From Allofournierella sp. (GTDB lineage: Bacteria > Bacillota > Clostridia > Oscillospirales > Ruminococcaceae), in NCBI GenBank assembly GCA_020025635.1, contig JAHHRU010000001.1:1-64000 (forward strand): a stretch of DNA of 64,000 nucleotides, read 5' to 3'. Position numbers and translations under genes: made by a program. This document shows positions 8,737 through 17,209 of this stretch, piece by piece (position 1 is the stretch's first letter; each line of letters begins with the position of its first letter). The notes beneath the pieces were generated by a model. The model was not told the DNA's origin, did no database searches, and saw nothing but the letters and a program-made list of their open reading frames with translations.

Positions 8737-10131
8737 GTGCGGCATCTTTTAAAGAGCCTGTTCATCTGTCTTGTTTTAACCTCTGGCGTGATTTTTTCAC
8801 TGGCCGCTCTAACCCGGTATTCCTTTTTCAGCCCTGTTATCAACCAGATCACCCTTGTATGCATCCTGGTTTTGCTGGCTGCCATCTGGCTGGCCTTTTG
8901 GGGTGAAATGCATCAGCAGAAGATCGAAGAGCCTGCACAGCAGCCCCAAAAAGAGCCCCTGCCAAAAAAGACTCAGCCGGAAAAGCTTTTGCTGAAAAAA
9001 ATCCAGCCGGAAGCTCCAAAGCCGGAGCCTGCAGCGCACCGTGAAGAACCGGTTTCGGCCCCTGTTCCCGAAGAGCTGCCGTTCACAGAAGCGGAGCCCG
9101 TTTTGGAAAAAGCAGAGCCGGTGCAGGCAGTGCCGGAACCAACGCCCGAAAAGGCGGCCATCCCGCAGGAGCCGCTGGAAGTGTCCGTTTCCGGGGCAAA
9201 AGAACTGCCGAAGGAGCCTGCATCCCAAAAGCCCCGTGCAAAGCGGACCCTTAAAAAGCCGGCCAGTGCCGAGGAGACAGCTGCCCAGCAGGCTGCTGAA
9301 GAAGAGCTGCCGGCCGAGAAAAAGGCAAAGAAAGCTCCGGCAAAGAGTACAAAGGCCGCCGCAAAGAAGACGACTGCTGAAAAGGACGAAGCTTTGGACG
9401 AAAAGCCCAAAGCCCCGGCAAAGAGCACCCGGAGCACCGCCAAAAAGGCGGCTGCCGAAAAGAGCGAGGTTTTGGAGGAAAAGCCCAAGACCCCGGCGAA
9501 GAGCACAAAGCCTGCCGCCAGAAAGACGGCTGCCGGAAAGAGTGAAGCTTCGGACGAAAAGCCCAAGACCCCCGCAAAGAGCACCACCAGGAAGGCAGCC
9601 GCTGAAAAGGGCGAAGCTTTGGATGCAAAGCCCAAGGCCCCGGCAAAGAGCGCAAAGCCTGCCGCCAGGAAAACAGCTGCTAAAAAGAGCGAAGCCATGG
9701 ATGCAGCGCCCAAAGCAGCCCCTGCCGAAAAGCTTTTGGAAGAGCCTGTGAAGGAGCCTTTCCAAAAGCAGGAGCCCCGGCCCAAGATCGAAATCATTAT
9801 AGACCCGCTTTCCGCCACCGAGCCTGCGGCAAAAGAGACTGCCGCAGCGCCTGCCGCCCCTGCCCCCAGCCGAAATCCGGCTTTGCAGCCTGTGCCTGCG
9901 GCAGTAAGAGCTGCCCGCCCGACCAGCACCCGTCTCTCTGTGGAAGAAGACCGGAAGCTGCAGGAGCAAAAGCTGCTGATGCTTCAGCAAAAAGCGCAGG
10001 AAATGCAGCGTGAGCGTGAACGCAAGCTGGCCCAGCAGGAAGCCCGCCGCCAGAAAAAGATGGAGGAGCTCAAGGCCGAAGCGGCCATCCCCCGCCAAAA
10101 GCATGAGCGCTTCAACTGGGACACCAAATAA
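8737..10131 (+). CDS. Membrane-anchored Lys/Ala/Pro-rich repeat protein (histone H1-like tail)
   Basis: About 464 residues. Two transmembrane helices lie near the N-terminus (about 8-30 and 37-55). Behind them come a Pro/Glu/Lys-rich stretch, five tandem repeats of 26 residues (9331-9711; one copy 23) with the core K-A-P-A-K-S-T-K-x-A-A-x-K-K, and a C-terminal charged coiled coil (about 400-450). The repeats resemble histone H1 C-terminal and bacterial Hc1/AlgP-type tails, which bind DNA by charge. No catalytic motif is seen. GTG at 8737 follows AGTGAGG at good spacing; a GTG at 8722 is possible but has a poor site. A role tethering nucleoid, RNA or cell wall polymers to the membrane is conjecture. 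Confidence 0.65.
   Translation: MRHLLKSLFICLVLTSGVIFSLAALTRYSFFSPVINQITLVCILVLLAAIWLAFWGEMHQQKIEEPAQQPQKEPLPKKTQPEKLLLKKIQPEAPKPEPAAHREEPVSAPVPEELPFTEAEPVLEKAEPVQAVPEPTPEKAAIPQEPLEVSVSGAKELPKEPASQKPRAKRTLKKPASAEETAAQQAAEEELPAEKKAKKAPAKSTKAAAKKTTAEKDEALDEKPKAPAKSTRSTAKKAAAEKSEVLEEKPKTPAKSTKPAARKTAAGKSEASDEKPKTPAKSTTRKAAAEKGEALDAKPKAPAKSAKPAARKTAAKKSEAMDAAPKAAPAEKLLEEPVKEPFQKQEPRPKIEIIIDPLSATEPAAKETAAAPAAPAPSRNPALQPVPAAVRAARPTSTRLSVEEDRKLQEQKLLMLQQKAQEMQRERERKLAQQEARRQKKMEELKAEAAIPRQKHERFNWDTK
9331..9711 (+). repeat. Five in-frame 78-bp tandem repeats
   Basis: Imperfect tandem copies of a 78-base unit (the fourth is 69 bases) encode the K-x-P-A-K-S repeats. Copies differ mostly by synonymous and conservative changes, so the array is not a recent expansion. 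Confidence 0.85.
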
Positions 10132-10138
10132 AAACGAA

Positions 10139-10182
10139 CACCGTCCGTTCCCTTTCAGCCAGGGAACGGACGGTGCTTTTTT
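10139..10182. terminator. Bidirectional terminator
   Basis: 15-bp arms (10139-10153 / 10161-10175) followed by T6. It lies between the converging repeat-protein gene and the DUF1275 gene. Confidence 0.85.
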
Positions 10183-10188
10183 ACTTTT

Positions 10189-10869
10189 TTATACCTTTGA
10201 GGTTCGGAGCATCATGAGAAAAGCCACGAGAAGCCCGCCGCAGGCAACAAGCGGCGAATACTGACCGAGCAGGGGGCTTATATGTACACTCACCGAAGCG
10301 CCCAGAATGAACAGCGCGATCACCGCATAGTAGCGCAGGCTGTGGATCAGAAGCTTTTTCTCCTTGGTTTCCAGATAGCGGGACAAAAGCTCTGTGCCGC
10401 TGCGCAGGTTGCCGGTGCACATGGTGGTGGCGTAGGCCCTGCCCCGCACCTTGCGGAAGCTTTCCACCTGCAAGGCGCACACAAAGCCCACCGACCAGTT
10501 TACAACCATATCCCATCGGCCGCCCATTGGCATAAAGGATACCAGCGCCAGAACGCCGATCTCGATAAGCAATACCGCATGCCGCCAATGAAACCCCTGC
10601 TGTTCTTTTTTTCGAAAGCAGGTGCGAATCCGTTCTGCCAGCAGGATGCCGCAGAAAAACGCCACCACCGGCAAAAGATATTTGAGCGCCTTCATCCATT
10701 CGCCCGATGCCAGATTGATGCCCAGCAGCACCATGTTGCCGGTTTCTGCATTTGCGAACACTCCGCCCCGGCACAGGTAGGTGTAGGCATCCAGATATCC
10801 GCCCACAATCGCCAGCACCAGACCCAAACGAAGCGTTTCGCTGATTTGGACCCTGTCTTCCTCGTCCAT
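10189..10869 (-). CDS. YoaK/DUF1275 family membrane protein
   Basis: 226 residues, six or so helices. The N-terminal G-G-Y-L-D-A-Y-T-Y segment and A-N-A-E-T-G-N-M-V-L-L-G are the signature of DUF1275 (YoaK) proteins, small integral membrane proteins with no proven role, often guessed to be transporters. The ATG at 10869 follows AAAGGAGG. It is downstream of the yfhO-tex unit on the same strand, with a 43-base gap. Confidence 0.85.
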   Translation of the reverse strand: MDEEDRVQISETLRLGLVLAIVGGYLDAYTYLCRGGVFANAETGNMVLLGINLASGEWMKALKYLLPVVAFFCGILLAERIRTCFRKKEQQGFHWRHAVLLIEIGVLALVSFMPMGGRWDMVVNWSVGFVCALQVESFRKVRGRAYATTMCTGNLRSGTELLSRYLETKEKKLLIHSLRYYAVIALFILGASVSVHISPLLGQYSPLVACGGLLVAFLMMLRTSKV

Positions 10870-10912
10870 TCCGGTTCCTCCTTTTAAACAGGCCGGCCTG
10901 CCCGGCCTGTGA

Positions 10913-13063
10913 TCAGTTCTGCTTTACGCCTTTCATGGTAAGACCGATGCGTTTCTTCTTCACATCCACTTCCAGCACCTTCACCTTTACCACGTCGCCC
11001 ACCTTTACAGCCTGGCTGGGGTGTTTGATGAATCGGTCGGAAAGCTGGCTGATGTGCACAAGGCCGTCCTGATGTACGCCAATGTCCACAAACGCACCGA
11101 AATCGATCACGTTGCGCACCGTGCCGGTGAGCTCCATGCCGGGCTTTAGGTCTTCCATGCTCATCACATCGCTGCGCAGAAGCGGCGGGGGCAGCTCATC
11201 ACGCATATCCCGGCCCGGACGCAGCAGCTCGGCCTGGATGTCCTTCAAGGTCAGTTCACCCACGCCGGTCTTTTCGCAAAGGGTCCCATAGCCGATCTGG
11301 GCCGCGCGCTGGGGCAGCGACTGGATGGCCTGTGTGCCGATATCCTTGCCGGTAAAGCCGCACAGCTCCAGCAGGGTGCGGGCTGCGGGGTAGCTTTCCG
11401 GATGAACGGCGGTGCTGTCCAGCGGGTCCTTTGCGCCGGGCAGGCGCAAGAAGCCGGCGCACTGCTCAAAAGCCTTGGGGCCAAGGCCCTTGACCTTTTT
11501 CAGCTGGGCACGGCTGGTGAACGCACCGTTCTCTTCCCGGAAGGTCACCACGTTCTTTGCGGTGGATGCGGTAAGACCCGCAATGCGGGAAAGCAGCGGG
11601 GCGCTTGCGGTGTTCAGGTCCACGCCAACCGAGTTGACACAGCCTTCCACCACACCGTCCAGCGCTTCGCTCAGCTTTTTCTGGGGCATATCATGCTGAT
11701 ACTGGCCCACGCCCACGGCCTTGGGGTCGATTTTCACAAGCTCCGCCAGGGGATCCTGCAAACGGCGGGCAATGCTCACCGCACTGCGCAGGTTCACATC
11801 ATACTGGGGGAACTCCTCAGCGGCCAGCTTGCTGGCCGAATAAACGCTGGCGCCTGCCTCGCTGACCACCATATACTGAACGCCGCAGTTCATCTCACGG
11901 ATGACCTCTGCCGCAAACAGCTCGGTTTCACGGCCGGCGGTTCCGTTGCCGATGGCAATGATCTCCACCTGATGCTTTTTGATCAGGTCTTTCACGATGC
12001 GCTTTGCCTGGTCCACACGCTTGAATTCCGGCACCGGGAACACCACGGCGGTGTCCAGCACCTTGCCGGTGGCATCCACAACCGCCAGCTTGCAGCCCAT
12101 GCGGTAGCCGGGGTCCATGCCCAGCGCCACCTTGCCCTTGATGGGCGGGGCCATCAGCAGCTGGCGCAGGTTGTCGCCGAACACCTCAATGGCGCCTTCT
12201 GCCGCCTTTTCGGTGAGCTCGGAGCGAATTTCCCGCTCAAGGCTGGGGTGGATGAGACGGGTATAGGCATCCTCCACGGCAGCAGCCACCTGGTCGGCGC
12301 TGGCCCCGCCGCTGCGGCGAACGAACAGCTGGCGGGCAATGCCGGCGGCCCGCTCCGGCTCCACCTCCACACTGACCTTTAAGAATTCTTCCCGCTCGCC
12401 CCGGTCCAGTGCCAGCACCCGGTGGCCGGCAATTTTGGAAACAGCCTGGGAGAAATCATAATAGCCGGAATAAACGCTGTCCTCTTCCTTGGCGGCCCGG
12501 CTTTTCACAAGGCCGAAGGCGTGGTAGAACCGGCGCAGCTCGGCACGCAGGCGGGCATCATCGCTGATCATTTCGGCCAGGATGTCCCGTGCGCCGGCAA
12601 GGGCTGCTTGCGCATCCGGCACCTCCTCACCAAGATATTCGGCAGCGGCAGCCTCGGGGTCAAAGCCGGAGTTCTGCTCCAGAACGGCAAGGGCCAAAGG
12701 CTCAAGGCCCCGCTCCTTTGCGATGCTGGCACGGGTGCGGCGCTTGGGCTTATAGGGGCGGTACAGGTCCTCCACCTCGGCCAGGGTAGCTGCGTTTTCC
12801 AGCTGAAGGCACAGCTCCGGGGTCAGCGCTCCCTGCCCCTCGATGGTGGCTTTCACCTCTTCCTTGCGCTTTTCCAAGCCGCGCAGATAGGAAAGCCGCT
12901 CATCCAGACGGCGCAGTACCTGGTCATCCATGGCATTGGTGGCTTCCTTACGGTAGCGGGCAATGAAGGGAATGGTGTTTCCCTCGTCGATCAGGGCAAT
13001 GGCGGCCTCCACATATTTTTGGGGCACTTCCAGCTCCTGTGCAAGAATTTTTGCAAAATCCAT
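10913..13063 (-). CDS. Tex-family S1 RNA-binding protein
   Basis: 716 residues. Tex proteins bind nucleic acid and affect transcription. The order seen is the N-terminal helical Tex domain, the YqgF-like fold with G-M-D-P-G-Y-R-M-G (about 325), helix-hairpin-helix motifs (S-R-I-A-G-L and K-V-K-G-L-G-P-K), and the C-terminal S1 domain (about 630-705). The ATG at 13063 has AAAGGAG and the N-terminus M-D-F-A-K-I-L; upstream in-frame codons belong to the end of yfhO. It is 17 bases downstream of yfhO, so probably cotranscribed. Confidence 0.93.
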   Translation of the reverse strand: MDFAKILAQELEVPQKYVEAAIALIDEGNTIPFIARYRKEATNAMDDQVLRRLDERLSYLRGLEKRKEEVKATIEGQGALTPELCLQLENAATLAEVEDLYRPYKPKRRTRASIAKERGLEPLALAVLEQNSGFDPEAAAAEYLGEEVPDAQAALAGARDILAEMISDDARLRAELRRFYHAFGLVKSRAAKEEDSVYSGYYDFSQAVSKIAGHRVLALDRGEREEFLKVSVEVEPERAAGIARQLFVRRSGGASADQVAAAVEDAYTRLIHPSLEREIRSELTEKAAEGAIEVFGDNLRQLLMAPPIKGKVALGMDPGYRMGCKLAVVDATGKVLDTAVVFPVPEFKRVDQAKRIVKDLIKKHQVEIIAIGNGTAGRETELFAAEVIREMNCGVQYMVVSEAGASVYSASKLAAEEFPQYDVNLRSAVSIARRLQDPLAELVKIDPKAVGVGQYQHDMPQKKLSEALDGVVEGCVNSVGVDLNTASAPLLSRIAGLTASTAKNVVTFREENGAFTSRAQLKKVKGLGPKAFEQCAGFLRLPGAKDPLDSTAVHPESYPAARTLLELCGFTGKDIGTQAIQSLPQRAAQIGYGTLCEKTGVGELTLKDIQAELLRPGRDMRDELPPPLLRSDVMSMEDLKPGMELTGTVRNVIDFGAFVDIGVHQDGLVHISQLSDRFIKHPSQAVKVGDVVKVKVLEVDVKKKRIGLTMKGVKQN

Positions 13064-13080
13064 TGGTTCTCTCTCCTTTT

Positions 13081-15414
13081 TTACCCTTTGCGCTTTCTGC
13101 GCAGAGGTTTTCGGCTGATAATTAGATAAGCCGCATAGCAAAGCAGGCTGATGCCTGCAATTACAGCACTGAGTTCAAGGCCCGGTGTGTGGTATTCCAG
13201 CCGGATCTCGTTTTCACCCGCCGGCACCGGAACGGCGGTAAGGCCGCCGCTTACCTGGATCACCGGGACCTCTTTTCCGTTCACCCAGGCGGTGAAGCCC
13301 TTATCATGGGGCACCGCCAGCTGAACGATTTTGTCTTTTTCCAGTGTGATGCGGGCGGTAAGGCCGCTGCGGGTCATTTCCACATTGCTGCCTGCACTCA
13401 TGGAGCGCCGGGCCTGCAGATCCTGCTGGAAGGTGTCCCGGTCAAAGCGGGTGTGCCGGTTCCGGGGAAGAGGGCTGAGCCAGCCGCCCCATTCTTTCGG
13501 CTGGCCCTCTTCCAGCACAACGGCTCTTAAAAGCAGCTGGTCCCGCTGGGATTCGGCCACTTTTTCGAATTCTTCCCGGGTCACATAATAGTCATATCCG
13601 CACACAAGCGGCAGGGCATCCCGGTTTTCGTAAACCACAATGCGGCCCTTCTGGCCTCGGCGCTGCCAGCCGTCCCCGGCTTTCTTTTCGAAATCGGCAG
13701 TGTTCGCCTCGGTGCACAGGGTGTAGCGCACCCCAAGCAGGCTGCGCAGGGCCTGCTTTTCAAGGGCCGGTTCGCTGCGCACATCCCGCTTTACCCCAAA
13801 CTGGGGATAAAACTCCATCACCGCCGGGGCCACGGTGGAATGGAAGCAGGCAAGGCAGCTTTTGTCCATCCAGATGCCCACATTGTCATAACATTTATAG
13901 GCATCCAGCCGGTAGGCCCCTTCCGGCAGCTGCTGCGAAAGCTCTCTTGCCTGCACATACAGCTCGGTTTTCATGAGTTTGTCTTTTTCCCACTGGGGGA
14001 ATTTGCCGATGGCGATGTGGGTGACCCCCATCACGCAGGAAAACGCCAAAACGGCGGCACACAGCCTTCTGGCAAACTGCGGGGTGCGTTCATGCCGCAG
14101 CCACAAAAGCCAAAGCACCGCAATACCCAGTATGGCAAAGCCCAGGTTCATCCAGAACTTTTCCCCATCGGTCAGAACGCCCATGGTCCAGCCGGCATCC
14201 TCCCCTTCGCCCTTTAACGGAACAAAGGCAAAGGCACAGAAGGCAAAGGTGGCAAAAAGGGTGGGTACAAGGCCCTTTTCCAGGCGGACGTCCTCATCCT
14301 CCATTGCCAGGACGGTGGCGGCACACATGATCAGGACGGGCATATAGAACCACCGGGCGTAATAGCTGGAATTGAAGGCATAGAAGCAGGAATTGAGCAT
14401 GGGCACAAACGCCATGAAAAGGCACACATACAAAATGCGCTTAAAGGCAGTGCTGTGCTTGCAGCGCAGATAGGCCCACACACCGCAGGTGCTCACCAGC
14501 GGCAGATATGCGGAAAGGCTGGTCCACTTGATGACCCCTTTGCTGAACACCACCGGCATATAGGGGCTGTCCGGCGGGAAGAAGAAGTTGTACAAAATGG
14601 CCGCATACTGCTGGGGCTGGCGGTACAAAAGGAAGTCATAGCCGCTGAACGGGCTCATCGTGCGGGGGTTTTCGGCCAAAAACAGCAGCGCCGGAACCGC
14701 CAGCACACAGCCCATGCCACAGCCCAAAACACTTTCCAGGGCAAGGCGGCCGAAATCGGAAAGGCCGATGCGGTAGCTTTTCACCGAAAGCATGGCTATA
14801 AAATAGATAAGCAGGAACACCACCTGCCCGGCAAAGAAAAAGTAGTTGTCCAAAAGGCACAGGGCCGCCATGGCCGCAAAGGGGCCGCGGCGCTTATCCA
14901 AAACCGCCCCGTCCAGCGCCCAGAGAAGATAAGGGAACAGCGCAGCGGCATCCAGAAAGAAATAGAAAAAAACATTGTAGACGTTGAACCCGGAAAACGC
15001 ATAAAGCAGGCCGCCCACAACCGCAAGGTTTTCGCTTTTTACCCAGCGGCGCATCCAAAGCTGCGCACCGGCACCGGCCAGGGCAAATTTGAGCACCATC
15101 AGCGGCACCATGAGATAAGGCTCGGCCCCCGCCGGAAAAAGCATGCTCAGCCAGAAAAAGGGGCTGCCCAAAAGATAATAGGCGTAGCTGTTCACAAAGC
15201 CGGAGCCAAGATCGGTGGCCCAGCTGAAGGAGCCGCCGCCGGTTTTCAAAAATTGGTTTGCATAATACTGAAAGGGTACCATCTGGCTGTTGTAATCGCC
15301 CGCATAGGTGAAGTATCCCTTATCCACCGCCAGAAACGGCAAAAACATCAAAGCCGCCCCCAGGGCCGTAAGCCCGAAGGTGAGCCAATATTTATTCTGC
15401 GGCCTGCTTTTCAC
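13081..15414 (-). CDS. YfhO family multi-pass membrane protein
   Basis: About 777 residues with about 13 helices and a large extracytoplasmic C-terminal domain. The Y-A-G-D-Y-N-S-Q-M segment near the N-terminus, the repeated aromatic-rich membrane blocks and the terminal helix before a basic tail are typical of YfhO proteins. In Bacillus subtilis and Listeria, YfhO-type proteins are GT-C glycosyltransferases that decorate lipoteichoic acid. The frame is open far upstream into the neighbouring divergent gene. GTG at 15414 is preferred because GTGAGG lies nine bases before it; 15429 is an alternative. It is likely to act in cell-surface polymer glycosylation. Confidence 0.82.
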   Translation of the reverse strand: MKSRPQNKYWLTFGLTALGAALMFLPFLAVDKGYFTYAGDYNSQMVPFQYYANQFLKTGGGSFSWATDLGSGFVNSYAYYLLGSPFFWLSMLFPAGAEPYLMVPLMVLKFALAGAGAQLWMRRWVKSENLAVVGGLLYAFSGFNVYNVFFYFFLDAAALFPYLLWALDGAVLDKRRGPFAAMAALCLLDNYFFFAGQVVFLLIYFIAMLSVKSYRIGLSDFGRLALESVLGCGMGCVLAVPALLFLAENPRTMSPFSGYDFLLYRQPQQYAAILYNFFFPPDSPYMPVVFSKGVIKWTSLSAYLPLVSTCGVWAYLRCKHSTAFKRILYVCLFMAFVPMLNSCFYAFNSSYYARWFYMPVLIMCAATVLAMEDEDVRLEKGLVPTLFATFAFCAFAFVPLKGEGEDAGWTMGVLTDGEKFWMNLGFAILGIAVLWLLWLRHERTPQFARRLCAAVLAFSCVMGVTHIAIGKFPQWEKDKLMKTELYVQARELSQQLPEGAYRLDAYKCYDNVGIWMDKSCLACFHSTVAPAVMEFYPQFGVKRDVRSEPALEKQALRSLLGVRYTLCTEANTADFEKKAGDGWQRRGQKGRIVVYENRDALPLVCGYDYYVTREEFEKVAESQRDQLLLRAVVLEEGQPKEWGGWLSPLPRNRHTRFDRDTFQQDLQARRSMSAGSNVEMTRSGLTARITLEKDKIVQLAVPHDKGFTAWVNGKEVPVIQVSGGLTAVPVPAGENEIRLEYHTPGLELSAVIAGISLLCYAAYLIISRKPLRRKRKG

Positions 15415-15532
15415 CGGAGCATTCCTCACTTTCTGTGCCAAAACCTGTAATTTTGTTTGTGCTTTCCTGCAAATATGGTATGATACGATCAGGAAATCAT
15501 CCGGGCAGTGCCCGCTTTTCAGGAGGTATTCT

Positions 15533-16129
15533 ATGAAAACATATCCCTTCAACGCGCTTTTGAGCCGCATGAAGTTTATCCGCCGTTGGAGCCTGATGCA
15601 CTCGGCCCGGCCGGAAAATCTGGCCGAGCATACCACCGACACCGCCATCCTGGCCCACACCCTGGCCCTGATCGCCCAGGAGGTGACCGGCACCCCGGTG
15701 CGCCCGGAGGTGGTGGCGGTTGCCGCCCTTTATCATGATGCGCCGGAAATCCTGACCGGCGATATCCCCACCCCGGTCAAATACAAAAACGACCGCATCC
15801 TTTCGGCCTACCGGGCGCTGGAAGCTGAAAGTGAGGAGCTTTTGCTGAACCAGCTGCCCCCTGCCCTGCGCCCGGCCATGGCCGGATACCTCACCGGCCG
15901 GGCCTTGAGCGAGGCAGAAGCCCGCATCGTGAAGGCAGCCGACCGGATCTCGGCTCTCATCAAGTGCCTGGAAGAGGTGCAGGCCGGCAACCGGGAATTT
16001 GCAGGCGCCCTGGAAGCTCAGAAAGCCGCCCTCACCGGCATGCACTGCCCGGAGGCCGACTATTTTCTGGAACGGATGCTGCCCTGCTACACCCAAAATC
16101 TGGATGAGCTCACTGCCCAGAGCGAATGA
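15533..16129 (+). CDS. yfbR: HD-domain 5'-deoxynucleotidase, YfbR type
   Basis: 198 residues. It dephosphorylates deoxynucleoside 5'-monophosphates. The known YfbR active-site residues are all recognisable in place: R18-W19, H33, H67-D68, E71, D76 and a later A-D-R. This near-exact spacing is stronger evidence than the HD motif alone. AGGAGG precedes the ATG, and a TATGAT -10 lies at 15479-15484. Its stop codon directly abuts the stop of dusB on the other strand. Confidence 0.88.
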   Translation: MKTYPFNALLSRMKFIRRWSLMHSARPENLAEHTTDTAILAHTLALIAQEVTGTPVRPEVVAVAALYHDAPEILTGDIPTPVKYKNDRILSAYRALEAESEELLLNQLPPALRPAMAGYLTGRALSEAEARIVKAADRISALIKCLEEVQAGNREFAGALEAQKAALTGMHCPEADYFLERMLPCYTQNLDELTAQSE

Positions 16130-17104
16130 TCAGTGGTTGCCCGCCTCGTAGACCTGTTCGATCAGGCGGTCCACATCTTCAAAGCCCGCCAGCTGGCAGC
16201 AGGCACGGCGCAGCGATGCCGCACCCTTCAGGCCCTTCATGTAATGGAGGGCCTGACTTCTTGCCTGGGGCATGGCCACCCACTCGCCTTTTTCCTCGCA
16301 CATTTCATAGATCTGGGTGCGCATGGCTTCCATCCGCTGGCGCAATGTGGGCGCAGGCGGGATGGACTCGCCCACAAGGGCGGCCTTGATCTGGGCAAAC
16401 AGCCAGGGGTTTCCCAGTGCGGCACGGCCCACCAGCACCCCGTCACAGCCGGTTTCGGCCATCATGGAAAGGGCATCCTGGGCGGTTTCGATATCCCCGT
16501 TTGCCAAAACCGGGATGGAAACCGCCTGCTTCACCTGGCGGATGATCTGCCGGTTCACGGTGCCGGGGGTGTACATTTCCTCCCGTGTGCGGCCGTGCAC
16601 CCCGATCAGGGCGGCGCCGCCGGCTTCCACCTGCTTTGCCACCTCCACGGCGGTAACGTGGTCTGCATCCCAGCCGGTGCGCATCTTGACGGTAACGGGC
16701 TTGCCGCAGCTTTCCTTCACCACCGCTTGAACGATTTTGCCGCAGAGGGCCGGGTCCAGCATCAGGCGGCTGCCAGCACCGCTGCCGGTGATCTTGGGGG
16801 CCGGGCAGCCCATGTTGATATCAATAAAATCGAACTCATATTTCTGGATGAGGGCGGCGGCCTTTTCCATGGTTTCCGGCTCGGCGCCGAACAGCTGCAC
16901 GCCGTAGGGCGCATCGTTTTCGCCATTCCAGATCAGCTGCGCGCTTTTCCGGTCGCCAAAGGTGAGGGCCTTTGCGCTCACCATCTCGCTCACCGTCCAG
17001 GCGGCACCGTGGCGGGCGGCCATGCGCCGGCAGGCGGCATCGGTAAATCCGGCCATGGGCGCAAGCGCCGCGCCGGGGAGTTCCAGTTTTTCCAGTTGCA
17101 TCAT
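16130..17104 (-). CDS. dusB: tRNA-dihydrouridine synthase (DusB-like)
   Basis: 324 residues. It is a flavin-dependent reductase of uridines in the tRNA D-loop. The N-terminal A-P-M-A-G-F-T-D, the catalytic Cys in D-I-N-M-G-C-P-A-P-K (about 95-104), H-G-R-T-R-E and the G-V-L-V-G-R-A-A-L-G-N-P-W phosphate site are present. AAGGGG precedes the tandem ATG codons at 17104/17101. An extended -10 (TGATACAAT, minus strand, 17135-17143) lies upstream, interleaved with the divergent polA promoter. Confidence 0.92.
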   Translation of the reverse strand: MMQLEKLELPGAALAPMAGFTDAACRRMAARHGAAWTVSEMVSAKALTFGDRKSAQLIWNGENDAPYGVQLFGAEPETMEKAAALIQKYEFDFIDINMGCPAPKITGSGAGSRLMLDPALCGKIVQAVVKESCGKPVTVKMRTGWDADHVTAVEVAKQVEAGGAALIGVHGRTREEMYTPGTVNRQIIRQVKQAVSIPVLANGDIETAQDALSMMAETGCDGVLVGRAALGNPWLFAQIKAALVGESIPPAPTLRQRMEAMRTQIYEMCEEKGEWVAMPQARSQALHYMKGLKGAASLRRACCQLAGFEDVDRLIEQVYEAGNH

Positions 17105-17158
17105 TTTTTCCCCTTACTTTAAAACTCGGTATCTATTGTATCATAAATCACAGATTTG

Positions 17159-17167
17159 TGGTATACT
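17159..17167 (+). promoter_or_regulatory. Extended -10 promoter of polA
   Basis: TGGTATACT at 17159-17167 is an extended -10 element. TTGTAT at 17137-17142 is a weak -35 at 19 bases. It overlaps the divergent dusB promoter region. Confidence 0.5.
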
Positions 17168-17209
17168 TTATAAGCGTTATATGCAATCCCGCTTCTCAGG
17201 AGGTAAAAC

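Noticed and set aside
8809..10104. Long minus-strand frame rich in Leu, Phe and Cys opposite the repeat protein
   Set aside because: It arises from reading the K/A/P repeats in reverse. No promoter or ribosome site, and the plus-strand gene has the expected starts and terminator.
15415..15693. Extended N-terminus of the YfhO protein
   Set aside because: The extra frame overlaps the divergent YfbR-type gene and its promoter, and the protein would gain an unrelated N-terminus. GTG at 15414 has a good ribosome site.
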